A stretch of DNA of 64,000 nt from a virus, in IMG/VR virus record IMGVR_UViG_3300009506_000001, positions 1 to 64,000 of that record. One strand, written 5' to 3'. Of the stretch, positions 42,413 to 49,435 are shown one piece after another. A program made the position numbers and the translations under genes. A model generated the notes under the pieces. That model was not told the DNA's origin. It ran no database searches and was given only the letters and a program-made list of their open reading frames with translations. How positions within the stretch are numbered: the stretch's first letter is position 1; every line of letters begins with the position of its first letter.

Positions 42413-42931
42413 TTACGCAGGGACTGCTTGTTTCATTTGGGCCAATAGCTTGTCCATCTGGTTGATGTAAGCCTTGAAGGTCTGGGGAGATACTTGGCCC
42501 TGTTGCTGCGGAGCCTCTTGACCCTGTTGTGGAGTTCCTGCGGTTTGTGCAGCCTGACGGGTCTGGCGAAGTGGTGTACTTTTTACTGCCGTCGCCAATG
42601 CTTGTTTGGCCTGTGGCATCATTTGAGCGAGAGGAGTTCTCCCAGCTTTCTTCAACTCATCGGGAGCGACAAGCCCCTTTGAGGCTAGAAACGTCTGGAG
42701 ATCTTTTGCGGTTACTTGCTTTGCACTTTTGCCTTGAGATCCAGCCCACTTGTTGAATTCAATATTGAGGTCCTTGATTTTACGTTCAGCATCGGCCTTT
42801 GCACCAAGGTTAGCTGCTGTTCCCTTCATGCCAGGAATTTTGCCTGCAACCTTTGCTAGACCACGATTGATAAATTCAACTTCGTCTAGCTGTTTGACTT
42901 CAGTATTGATTGATTGGAGCAGTTTCATCAT
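42413..42931 (-). CDS. Hypothetical late protein, possible internal head protein
   Basis: Starts at ATG 42931 or 42928 (MMKLLQSINTEVKQLDEVEF); a longer frame to 42958 would run through the late element. The protein is about 171 residues. The N-terminal 70 are helical and basic, residues 85-140 are Ala/Gln/Pro-rich (QAAQTAGTPQQGQEAPQQQGQ), and the end is helical (TFKAYINQMDKLLAQMKQAVPA). It has no SD and the predicted late +1 is the A of the second ATG. The short helical N-terminus with a possible L-x-E site suggests head targeting, but no family is known. Confidence 0.65.
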   Translation of the reverse strand: MMKLLQSINTEVKQLDEVEFINRGLAKVAGKIPGMKGTAANLGAKADAERKIKDLNIEFNKWAGSQGKSAKQVTAKDLQTFLASKGLVAPDELKKAGRTPLAQMMPQAKQALATAVKSTPLRQTRQAAQTAGTPQQGQEAPQQQGQVSPQTFKAYINQMDKLLAQMKQAVPA

Positions 42932-43586
42932 CGTATTTATTGTGATGAAGATTTTCAACTGCTTTTTTGATAAGGAGAATTCGGTTCAGTTTCGGGATTG
43001 AGGTAGAACACAGGTTCTGTAAAGTCTTGCGAGCAACAAGGATTTTCGTGGCTTGCAACTCAACTGGTCCGGAGGCCACAAACATAGACATCTGTCCGAA
43101 AATATCTTCGGCATCAATTCCTACAGCTTCACTATCCAGTACTTTGAAAATTTCGGACGGACTGAACTTTCCGATTTCGTCTAAAACAGGGTGAATAACG
43201 AGCTTCATTACTCGACGGATCATTGGATGAACACTAATCTTCGTTGCACCAGACAGCTGGACGGATCGAGTGAAATGAGTGTAGAGGGCATCCTCTACTT
43301 CCTCAGCAATGTCGTTCCAGAAAGCAACAAACGTTGTGTCTTTACGACGCTTCTTACCGGTTCCAGTAACAACAGGAGCACCGTTGTCAACGACAATCGT
43401 TTCCGGTGTGAGGTGGTCCAGTAGGATCTCACGTGTCATGTCGATCGCTTCGATGATCTCAAAGGTGCTGAGAGTGTTTCGCAGATCTTCAACCGCAAGC
43501 GGTGTATTTGCCCGAACGAGCATTTTCATAGCAGGTTCGATCATGGGCAAAACATTCTCAGAAGTAAAACCGAGATCATTCGACAT
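42900..43586 (-). CDS. Hypothetical protein
   Basis: A 228-residue protein starting MSNDLGFTSENVLPMIEPAM with AAGGTAAC upstream. Mostly helical (LAVEDLRNTLSTFEIIEAIDMTREIL, DIAEEVEDALYTHFTRSVQL, HPMIRRVMKLVIHPVLDEIG). Its 3' end overlaps the next gene's start and contains that gene's late element. No family recognised; it lies between the capsid and neck genes. Confidence 0.7.
   Translation of the reverse strand: MSNDLGFTSENVLPMIEPAMKMLVRANTPLAVEDLRNTLSTFEIIEAIDMTREILLDHLTPETIVVDNGAPVVTGTGKKRRKDTTFVAFWNDIAEEVEDALYTHFTRSVQLSGATKISVHPMIRRVMKLVIHPVLDEIGKFSPSEIFKVLDSEAVGIDAEDIFGQMSMFVASGPVELQATKILVARKTLQNLCSTSIPKLNRILLIKKAVENLHHNKYDDETAPINQY
42934..42941 (-). promoter_or_regulatory. Late promoter element AATAAATA at the 42931 start
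   Basis: Minus strand, inside the 3' end of the upstream gene and two to five bases above the tandem ATGs. The predicted +1 equals the second ATG. Confidence 0.5.
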
Positions 43587-43606
43587 AGCTTGTTACCTTT
43601 GTAATG

Positions 43607-43951
43607 TTAGCAGAAATCAGGGTCGTAGTTTAGCTCTTCAAAAGCGTTCTTCGACAACCAACTTTTTAGTTTCTCACCTGTCCAATACACAGACATCTCC
43701 TCATCAGGGTTGATACTTTCGAGGATAACTGATACTGGCTCAGGGGTGTTGATGTCATCATAACGCCACTCAACAATAATCGATTGTTTTGGCTTGAGAG
43801 CAACTTCCTGACGCTCGTCACGAGATTCACCTACACGAATCTTACAGTACTTTTTGACTGTATATTTTGTGGAGGCGATAGGAGTTTCTTGGATGGCTTG
43901 ACGAAGCCTCTCCTTAGAGTCTAGGTAATCTCTGAAGGTCATTTTCTCCAT
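43607..43951 (-). CDS. Conserved hypothetical protein, possible head-associated
   Basis: A 114-residue protein starting at ATG 43951 or, with GGAG just before it, at 43942 (MTFRDYLDSKERLRQAI). It has YTVKKYCKIRVGES, ALKPKQSIIVEWRYDDINTPEPVSVILE (a beta-sandwich-like middle) and an acidic end. I associate this pattern with a small family in T4-like phages of unknown role. The N-terminus resembles T4 internal-protein leaders such as MKTYQEFIAE. A late element is six bases above the first ATG. Confidence 0.65.
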   Translation of the reverse strand: MEKMTFRDYLDSKERLRQAIQETPIASTKYTVKKYCKIRVGESRDERQEVALKPKQSIIVEWRYDDINTPEPVSVILESINPDEEMSVYWTGEKLKSWLSKNAFEELNYDPDFC

Positions 43952-43957
43952 GACTAA

Positions 43958-43965
43958 TATTTATT
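43958..43965 (-). promoter_or_regulatory. Late promoter element AATAAATA
   Basis: Minus strand, six bases above ATG 43951; the predicted leader is 1 base to that ATG or 10 bases to ATG 43942. Confidence 0.5.
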
Positions 43966-43978
43966 CGAATACTCCGTT

Positions 43979-44293
43979 TTACTCGCCAACTATTAACCAA
44001 AACACACGTTTACCAATCTTGAACTCCGTAAACTCGGGGCGAATTATGTTTCGCCACAAGTCTTGGTCAGGATCATTTTTGAACTTTTCGTTACCTTGCC
44101 GCTGTTTATTGATCTGTCTTACTTGACCAGTAGACTTAAAAAAGCCTACCTTAACCAACAAGGCAGGAAGGAAGATGTCACCTTTTTCGTTACGGACATC
44201 ATCCATATCGAACGTGATGGTCTCTTCCTTTTTGGAAACACCCAATAGCTCGAGGGCCACCAACGGTGAGCCGATAACGATATTGTCGATCAC
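43979..44293 (-). CDS. Hypothetical protein
   Basis: A 104-residue protein starting with GTG at 44293, which overlaps the previous stop (AAGTGA). It begins MIDNIVIGSPLVALELLG (one Gly-Ser-Pro), has a likely beta-barrel strand pattern (DIFLPALLVKVGFFKSTG, FTEFKIGKRVFWLIVGE) and a Gln/Lys/Asn-rich middle. No family recognised. It is encoded between capsid and neck genes, probably with 44290-44457. Confidence 0.65.
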   Translation of the reverse strand: MIDNIVIGSPLVALELLGVSKKEETITFDMDDVRNEKGDIFLPALLVKVGFFKSTGQVRQINKQRQGNEKFKNDPDQDLWRNIIRPEFTEFKIGKRVFWLIVGE

Positions 44294-44457
44294 TTTGCTT
44301 CACTCTCTTTTCTGGATGCTCGCCACGCTTCGTTGGCCCCAGATTGAGCACGGGCCGCACATTGACGAACGCCAATAATGTCACCTTCTTCAAGTGCGTT
44401 GAGGGCTGCCCACAGCTCGGATTCAATTTCCTTTTTCAGGTCATCAAGTTGGCTCAC
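44290..44457 (-). CDS. Small helical hypothetical protein
   Basis: A 55-residue protein, starting with GTG at 44457 because GGAGG stands four bases before it. The sequence (MSQLDDLKKEIESELWAALN, then GVRQCAARAQSGANEAWRAS) is helical and amphipathic, perhaps a short coiled coil. It has a sigma70-type promoter of its own just after the capsid terminator, so it may be expressed earlier than its structural neighbours. Function unknown. Confidence 0.6.
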   Translation of the reverse strand: MSQLDDLKKEIESELWAALNALEEGDIIGVRQCAARAQSGANEAWRASRKESEAK

Positions 44458-44487
44458 GTGGCCTCCAGGCACTATTCAATGGAGTAT

Positions 44488-44516
44488 ACAGTACAGTGGA
44501 AAACCTGAAAAGTCAA
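44488..44516 (-). promoter_or_regulatory. Sigma70-type promoter for 44290-44457
   Basis: Minus strand TTGACT (44511-44516), 17-bp spacer, TACTGT (44488-44493). The -10 is weak. Confidence 0.5.
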
Positions 44517-44524
44517 CAGGCAAT

Positions 44525-44552
44525 AAAAAAGGGCGTCCGAAGACGCCCTTTT
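44525..44552 (-). terminator. Intrinsic terminator after the major capsid gene
   Basis: GGGCGTC (44531-44537), loop CGAA, GACGCCC (44542-44548), extended by A/T pairs. Minus-strand reading ends in six Ts. It lies 28 bases past the gp23 stop. Confidence 0.9.
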
Positions 44553-44579
44553 CTGCTTTACGACTAACGTCGCTACTAC

Positions 44580-46043
44580 TTAGGCAATATCAAGAGCCTG
44601 AACTGTGATCTTACCGTAGTAGTCACGGCTGTTACCCAACGATGTTGTTGGATCCGTGAAGCTGGTCTTACCATAACGAGTCATCAAGGAGACAACTGGC
44701 TGGAATGTGACTGGGTTAACAATCACGCCAGAGCTCATCAATGGGATGTATGGTGCGTAGAAGTAACCAGCATCCGTTTCACCGTTACCACCCTTGTAAC
44801 CAAGGAGGATTGTGTCGTTACCGTCGTTACGAGCGGCAGCAGTTGGATCAGAGAAAATACCATCTGCAGGTGAGTTAACACCTAGAACACCAGCCTGGTT
44901 CCATAGGTAGCTGTAGACCTTGATTGTGCCGTTAAGCGTACCAACTAGCATTGTGTTGTTAGGACCCTTGAAGGAACCGCTAACAGCTGGAGCAAAGACG
45001 GACTTAGCAGCAGACTGTAGAACGGAAACGACCATTGGGGAAGCAACCATGAAGTTAGCAGAACCACGACGTGTACGACGGCCAATCTCGTTAGCAACGA
45101 AGTTAACAAGAACACCTAGGTTAGCTAGGCGGTCACCGATGTAAGCTGGGGTGTAGTTACCAGCTGTACCGTATGCACCAGCACCAGCACCGTCAAATAC
45201 AGCTGTTGTACCAGCAAGAGCGATAAGATCACCAAGGATCTCGGAATCGATTTCCTGAACGATTTCAGCGGAAAGACCCTGAGTCATCTCGGACTCTAGA
45301 TCCAAACCGTGCTGTGCGTTCAAGTCCTGCATGGCCTCGATTGTCCAACCAGCCTGTAGCTTACGGCTACGAGCTTCAACTGCCTGGCTGACAACCTCTA
45401 GGCTCATCTTACGACCACCAGAACCTTCGATTGTGGAACCGGAACCACCAACCGTACAACCAGCTGTTGCGTCAAGGGTGGAACCCCAACCTTCACCAGT
45501 TGTTGTAGTAGCTGCGATATCAGCAACACCATCCTGCTCACCAAGACCGGAAGCACCAGCTGTCTGGGCATCGTCTGGAGCACCTAGTGGGGAAGCACTA
45601 GAAACAGCACCGGAATAGAAGCTACGTAGGTATGGGTTGAAACCAGCAACCGAAGTTGGGTTACCAAATGCTTCATCACCAGCTGTGATGCTCTGCTCGC
45701 CAACGGTAGTAGATGGGAAACGACCGTTATCGGTAGCAGCCTCACCATACTTGTAACGTAGGGAGTAAACTAGGCCAACTGGACCGGACATTGGCTGAAC
45801 ACCAACAAGCTCAGTAGCAATTGTACCTGGGATGACACGACGGATCATTGGGATAAGAATCTTACGGAAACCGGCGATGTCGTGTGCAGCTGTGGAACCA
45901 TGTGGCTGACCAGCTGCTGTTTCATGAAGAACGTAGTTCTTCTGGTTTTCTAGAAGAGGACCAACGACCTTGGCCTGTGCGGCATCAAGACCTTCCATCA
46001 AGGCTTCTTTGGTCTCACTCCAATTTTCAAACATTTCGTCCAT
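44580..46043 (-). CDS. 23: Major capsid protein (gp23)
   Basis: A 487-residue capsid protein (T4 gp23 is 521). MRRVIPGTIATELVGVQPMSGPVGLVYSLRYKY in outline near residue 70-100 is the hallmark of the family. EAVSQAVEARSRKLQAGWTIEAMQDL-type helix follows near 225, then GRRTRRGSANFMVASP and YAPYIPLMSSGVIVNPVTFQP near the end. The N-terminal 40-60 residues (NWSETKEALMEGLDAAQ) should be removed by the gp21 protease during maturation. AAGGAGATT precedes the ATG. It forms the hexamers of the head shell. Confidence 0.96.
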   Translation of the reverse strand: MDEMFENWSETKEALMEGLDAAQAKVVGPLLENQKNYVLHETAAGQPHGSTAAHDIAGFRKILIPMIRRVIPGTIATELVGVQPMSGPVGLVYSLRYKYGEAATDNGRFPSTTVGEQSITAGDEAFGNPTSVAGFNPYLRSFYSGAVSSASPLGAPDDAQTAGASGLGEQDGVADIAATTTTGEGWGSTLDATAGCTVGGSGSTIEGSGGRKMSLEVVSQAVEARSRKLQAGWTIEAMQDLNAQHGLDLESEMTQGLSAEIVQEIDSEILGDLIALAGTTAVFDGAGAGAYGTAGNYTPAYIGDRLANLGVLVNFVANEIGRRTRRGSANFMVASPMVVSVLQSAAKSVFAPAVSGSFKGPNNTMLVGTLNGTIKVYSYLWNQAGVLGVNSPADGIFSDPTAAARNDGNDTILLGYKGGNGETDAGYFYAPYIPLMSSGVIVNPVTFQPVVSLMTRYGKTSFTDPTTSLGNSRDYYGKITVQALDIA

Positions 46044-46089
46044 TTTAATCTCCTTAGAGTTGAGTTTGTTTGTTAATACTTACTAGCGA

Positions 46090-47037
46090 TTACTTAAGCC
46101 CTGCTAGACGCTGTAGGCGAACACGAGCAGCCTCTGTTAGGTGCTCTTTGCCTGCTACATCTTCAGCAGCTCTTTCTTCTTTCAAGGTTTCATCGTCACC
46201 AGTGACAACCTTACCGTCACTTTCGGACAACACTTCACCTTCATCTTCGGTGCCTTCAGCTAGTACTGTATCTTCCTTCTCTGAAGCCTCCTCAACGACC
46301 TCTGCACTCTCACGTAGTACACGGCCGATGAAGGTTTGATAGCCCTCTTCAAGCTGTTCTGTTGCAACGTTACGAAGGATAGCCTCCATAACCTCACGGG
46401 AACGACCTGTCAAAGGTTTTAGCACTGTCGTGAGCTTAGCGTCACGCTCCATCTTGGCCAACTTACGCTCGCTCTCTTCAAGAGCAGCAGTTGTGTCAGA
46501 TAGACGCTCTTCTGTCTCACGTAGTGTTCCTTCTAGGGACTCGTCATCAGCATAGTTTGTTGCGTACTCGTTAGCGAATGCTTCGAAGAGCTTACGGCCA
46601 AACTGGACCTTACGTGCGTCTTCGATATCTTCACGGAGTTCTTCAACTTCAGCTGCTAGGCGAATCTCCAAAAATGCGTCGAGTTTCTCGACAAGTTCTG
46701 CTAGGTCAGACTTGAGCTCCTCGCCCATCTCCGACTTAGCTTCAACCACCTTTTCAGCATACTCAGCTTCTAGGTCACGGAAACGATTAATGTCGTCCTT
46801 AAGCTCAGCAACTTCTTCCGCTAGGAAATCACCAATCTTGGTGTCAATTGCTTCGATTAGGGCATCACGCTCCTGCATCCACTGCTCAGTTAGCTCGGTG
46901 CGAACGTCAGCCTCAGTAGCCTTACGGACTTCTTCGACTGCCTCAGTTAGCTTTGTGCTTAGAGCTGTTTCAAGTTCTTTCTTTGTATCCTCAGAAAGCA
47001 CTTCAGCCTCTAGCAATTTTTGAAGTAGTTCTTCCAT
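46090..47037 (-). CDS. 22: Prohead scaffolding core protein (gp22)
   Basis: Start at ATG 47037 (MEELLQKLLEAEVLSEDTKKEL) after AGAGGAG; the longer frame begins at 47076. The 315-residue protein is highly charged and almost wholly helical, with long Glu/Lys/Ala heptads (about 15-150), then RKVQFGRKLFEAFANEYATNY, VLKPLTGRSREVMEAILRNVAT and an acidic end. T4 gp22 (269 residues) forms the prohead core and is degraded by gp21. Position directly before gp23 agrees. Confidence 0.9.
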   Translation of the reverse strand: MEELLQKLLEAEVLSEDTKKELETALSTKLTEAVEEVRKATEADVRTELTEQWMQERDALIEAIDTKIGDFLAEEVAELKDDINRFRDLEAEYAEKVVEAKSEMGEELKSDLAELVEKLDAFLEIRLAAEVEELREDIEDARKVQFGRKLFEAFANEYATNYADDESLEGTLRETEERLSDTTAALEESERKLAKMERDAKLTTVLKPLTGRSREVMEAILRNVATEQLEEGYQTFIGRVLRESAEVVEEASEKEDTVLAEGTEDEGEVLSESDGKVVTGDDETLKEERAAEDVAGKEHLTEAARVRLQRLAGLK

Positions 47038-47111
47038 TCTTTCGCTCCTCTGTAACTTAGAGTTTGTTGTGTTCAAATGAAGTTTACGTAAACTTATTGT
47101 TTTACAATTGT

Positions 47112-47119
47112 TATTTATG
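47112..47119 (-). promoter_or_regulatory. T4-type late promoter element CATAAATA
   Basis: Minus strand, 75 bases above the gp22 ATG and below the terminator at 47139-47168. Confidence 0.7.
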
Positions 47120-47138
47120 TTGCTTTAATACACAAAAA

Positions 47139-47168
47139 GGTTTTTATCCCCTTGCGGAGATAAAAACC
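47139..47168 (-). terminator. Intrinsic terminator between the duplicated genes and gp22
   Basis: GGTTTTTATC (47139-47148), 10-base loop, GATAAAAACC (47159-47168), 10 bp perfect. The minus reading ends in five Ts. Confidence 0.85.
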
Positions 47169-47206
47169 CTATAGTTTTGGGGAAGTTATGATAACCCTAA
47201 AGTAGG

Positions 47207-47214
47207 TATTTATT
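47207..47214 (-). promoter_or_regulatory. Possible late promoter element AATAAATA
   Basis: Minus strand, just past the stop at 47226 and above the terminator; a transcript from here would be stopped at 47139 unless readthrough occurs. Confidence 0.35.
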
Positions 47215-47225
47215 TGAACTTTTTG

Positions 47226-47438
47226 TTATGCAACAACTGCATATGTGGCAATATCGTACCAGTCGGCAGCTTCACCTGCTGGGGAGCCAGCAGCCTGACG
47301 TGCAACTGCAACTGCACCCAAACCACCATTTGCATCAGATACAAAAACCAAGTTACCAAGATAATCAGCTGCTACAGGTAGAGTTGCTAGTGTATACGAG
47401 ACCAGTTGAGCTGGACGTCCATTATTTAATAGTGCCAT
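47226..47438 (-). CDS. Small virion-type protein, copy 2 of a tandem duplication
   Basis: A 70-residue protein starting MALLNNGRPAQLVSYTLATLP at 47438; the frame extends further but the homologous copy sets the start. It is about 70 percent identical to the next gene upstream. The LATLP ... GNLVFVSDANGG ... VARQAAGSP pattern also occurs as a domain inside the fibre at 20495-22324 (VATLPSAG ... QIIYISDGKDGSP). So this is probably a free-standing fibre or head-decoration module, made in quantity in the capsid operon. One Gly-Ser-Pro. Confidence 0.75.
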   Translation of the reverse strand: MALLNNGRPAQLVSYTLATLPVAADYLGNLVFVSDANGGLGAVAVARQAAGSPAGEAADWYDIATYAVVA

Positions 47439-47464
47439 TTGCGTATTCCTTTTAAAACTTTGTA

Positions 47465-47677
47465 TTAGGCTACAACTGTGTAGTCGACAACATCGACCCA
47501 TTCAGCAGCTTCACCAATTGGAGAACCACTGGTGTAACGTGCAACTGCAACTGCACCCAAACCACCATTTGCATCAGATACGTAGACCAAGCTGCCAACG
47601 TGCAGTGCAGCTGCTGGTAGAGTTGCTAGCGTGTAAGAGACCAGCTCAGCTGGACGTCCGTTATTTAATAGTGCCAT
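47465..47677 (-). CDS. Small virion-type protein, copy 1 of a tandem duplication
   Basis: A 70-residue protein, MALLNNGRPAELVSYTLATLP, with an SD (GGGAGAAAG) and an exact late promoter upstream. It differs from copy 2 mainly in the middle (LHVGSLVYV against DYLGNLVFV) and at the end. Gly-Ser-Pro lies at the same place in both copies. Candidates are head decoration (Soc/Hoc-like role) or fibre tip, by position and by similarity to a fibre domain; neither is shown. Confidence 0.75.
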   Translation of the reverse strand: MALLNNGRPAELVSYTLATLPAAALHVGSLVYVSDANGGLGAVAVARYTSGSPIGEAAEWVDVVDYTVVA

Positions 47678-47719
47678 TTTTCTTTCTCCCGTTAAGTAAG
47701 TTTAAAGTATTTGTTATAT

Positions 47720-47727
47720 TATTTATA
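47720..47727 (-). promoter_or_regulatory. T4-type late promoter element TATAAATA
   Basis: Exact consensus on the minus strand, 43 bases above ATG 47677 and nine bases before the gp21 stop. Confidence 0.75.
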
Positions 47728-47735
47728 AAACAAAG

Positions 47736-48371
47736 TTATTTCTTGGCGTACAAACCCTGGTTGATGAAATCAATAATTGCTTTCTTGAAGTACTCTTGAG
47801 CATCAGGATCTTCCTTAACGGTCTCTGCCAAGGTCATTGCTTTGCGTCCTTTGCTGTTCATCATCATGGATTCATAAACGGCTTCTGGTACTGCACCAGG
47901 TGCAGAAGGTGTTGCAACAAGATCAACTGTAACAAAGTTGAAATCCGAAACACCACCACCTTCATTGACAGCACCAGCACCACGACTGGAGACGCCAATC
48001 TTCACACCACTCTTTACGAGCTCACGAGCAATGTTGCCCATTGGAGTGCCAAGTAGCTTAGCCTTCCCAACAGCATTGTTGCCCTCCATACGCATCTCTG
48101 TGATGACGTGAGAGATACGGTCAAGATTGATTGTAAGCGTCTGTGGATGATCTAGCTCACCGAAGATACCACCATGTTCCTTAATAGTCTGCTGAGCATT
48201 GTCAACAGCCTTAGTAAGTTCAGATAGTGGGTAGATACGACCGTTCCGATTCTTCAGTTCTGCCTGCATATACACGCCAGAAAGCCAGACATTTTTACCG
48301 TCATGGCTAGCTTCTGTGATAAGACCAGCCTCTTCAGCACCAAGTGATTCGATCAGTAGTGAATGTTCCAT
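47736..48371 (-). CDS. 21: Prohead core serine protease (gp21)
   Basis: A 211-residue protease, the same length as T4 gp21 (212). The catalytic His is in FGELDHPQ (H75) and the Ser in GVSSRGAG (S128 or S129), with the usual surrounding pattern (NRNGRIYPLSEL; VGKAKLLGTPMGNIARELV). It cleaves capsid and core proteins after (L/I)-x-E during head maturation and is itself trimmed. AAGGAAAG precedes the ATG. Confidence 0.95.
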   Translation of the reverse strand: MEHSLLIESLGAEEAGLITEASHDGKNVWLSGVYMQAELKNRNGRIYPLSELTKAVDNAQQTIKEHGGIFGELDHPQTLTINLDRISHVITEMRMEGNNAVGKAKLLGTPMGNIARELVKSGVKIGVSSRGAGAVNEGGGVSDFNFVTVDLVATPSAPGAVPEAVYESMMMNSKGRKAMTLAETVKEDPDAQEYFKKAIIDFINQGLYAKK

Positions 48372-48394
48372 GATTCTTTCCTTGTCAAATTGAC

Positions 48395-49201
48395 TTATTC
48401 GACCTTACCGAATTTATTCTTTGCACGAAGAGCAAATTCAATCTCGTTCTGTCTTTCAAACTCTGCGGAACCTTTCTTGTGAGGACCAGACTTCTTGAGT
48501 TTTGCAAGCATTGACTTTAGCTCTGCTTCGGTCTTGCCTTTGTACTTGCCCTTTTCCTTGGTGTCCATTTTACCTGGGTGTGCCCACTTTTCGGCAAGCT
48601 CTTTACCATCACGGGAACCGTGAACGTTGCGAGCCTTATCGGTGCGACGATCTTCTTTCATGCCGTCACCGTGAGGGCTCTTTGTACCCATTGGAGCATC
48701 CTTTAGGCCCCTAGCACCTTTGTCTTCGGACTTGGCACCACGGGAATTATCCTTGTGAGGAACATCTTTGTAAGCGTCACCACACTTCTCGTCGGCACCA
48801 GACTTGCTATCTGCCTTTAGCTTACGAGCGTCTTTCTTGACCTTCTCATAGCCATATCCACGAGAGTTATCCTTGTGAACAACTTTCTTGTATGCTTCAC
48901 CACGATCACGATTCATCATAGACTTGTCGTGGGACATTGCGGACTCCTTCATTTTTTCTTTCTTTTCTTCCTTCTCGTCGTCCTCGTCTTCGTCCTCATC
49001 CTCGTCTTCGTCTTCGTCGTCTTCTTTCTCTTCCTTCTCGCCCTTTTCTTCCTTCTCTTCTTTCTCGTCTTCCTCTTCCTTTTCTTCACCTAGGACGATT
49101 CCACGAGTCTTAGAAGCAAGATAGTCATGAAGGTGCTTGGATGCAGCATCCGTGTCATCAGAGATGATTGCTTCAAGCATAGCACGTAGATGTTTCTTCA
49201 T
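48395..49201 (-). CDS. Prohead core protein (gp68-like), enlarged and charge-rich
   Basis: A 268-residue protein; T4 gp68 has 141. The N-terminus (LRAMLEAIISDDTDAASKHLHDYLAS) matches the small protein encoded just upstream. A run of Glu, Asp and Lys (about 40-80) is extremely acidic. A basic middle holds HKDNSRG twice (about 109 and 148). The end (KTEAELKSMLAKLKKSGPHKKGSAEFERQNEIEFALRAK in outline) is a helical motif common in phage head genes. Such core proteins are proteolysed to short acidic peptides in T4. AAGGATAC precedes the ATG. Confidence 0.75.
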   Translation of the reverse strand: MKKHLRAMLEAIISDDTDAASKHLHDYLASKTRGIVLGEEKEEEDEKEEKEEKGEKEEKEDDEDEDEDEDEDEDDEKEEKKEKMKESAMSHDKSMMNRDRGEAYKKVVHKDNSRGYGYEKVKKDARKLKADSKSGADEKCGDAYKDVPHKDNSRGAKSEDKGARGLKDAPMGTKSPHGDGMKEDRRTDKARNVHGSRDGKELAEKWAHPGKMDTKEKGKYKGKTEAELKSMLAKLKKSGPHKKGSAEFERQNEIEFALRAKNKFGKVE

Positions 49202-49213
49202 TGTCGTATCCTT

Positions 49214-49366
49214 TTAGTCGTCTGTGTCTGGAGTCTCATCAGGAACTCCGTGAATTTCTTCACGCATTCTATCACTTAGATAGTCATGGAATGCGATCTG
49301 AGCCTCTTCAGGTTTGTCATTGATCAATGCGTCTAGCATTGTATTCAGCTTGTCTTTATCAGCCAT
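49214..49366 (-). CDS. Small prohead core protein (gp67-like)
   Basis: A 50-residue protein (ATG 49366, GAGGAGAA upstream, late element 19 bases above). MADKDKLNTMLDALINDKPE, then AQIAFHDYLSDRMREEI, is clearly related to the N-terminus of the next gene. The tail is acidic (DETPDTDD). T4 has two small core genes, 67 and 68, at this place between portal and protease. That position and the size and charge support the call; the internal similarity of the two genes suggests duplication. Confidence 0.75.
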   Translation of the reverse strand: MADKDKLNTMLDALINDKPEEAQIAFHDYLSDRMREEIHGVPDETPDTDD

Positions 49367-49384
49367 AACAAATTCTCCTCTTAC

Positions 49385-49392
49385 TATTTATG
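49385..49392 (-). promoter_or_regulatory. T4-type late promoter element CATAAATA
   Basis: Minus strand, 19 bases above the ATG at 49366, in the gap after the signal-peptide gene. Confidence 0.7.
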
Positions 49393-49435
49393 GGTTTAGA
49401 CGTATTTACTTTTGTTTTTACGCCGCTCCCTAATA

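Noticed and set aside
48875-49124. Plus-strand frames opposite the charge-rich prohead core gene
   Set aside because: Poly-Phe/Leu/Ser shadows of Glu/Lys/Asp codons on the real strand.
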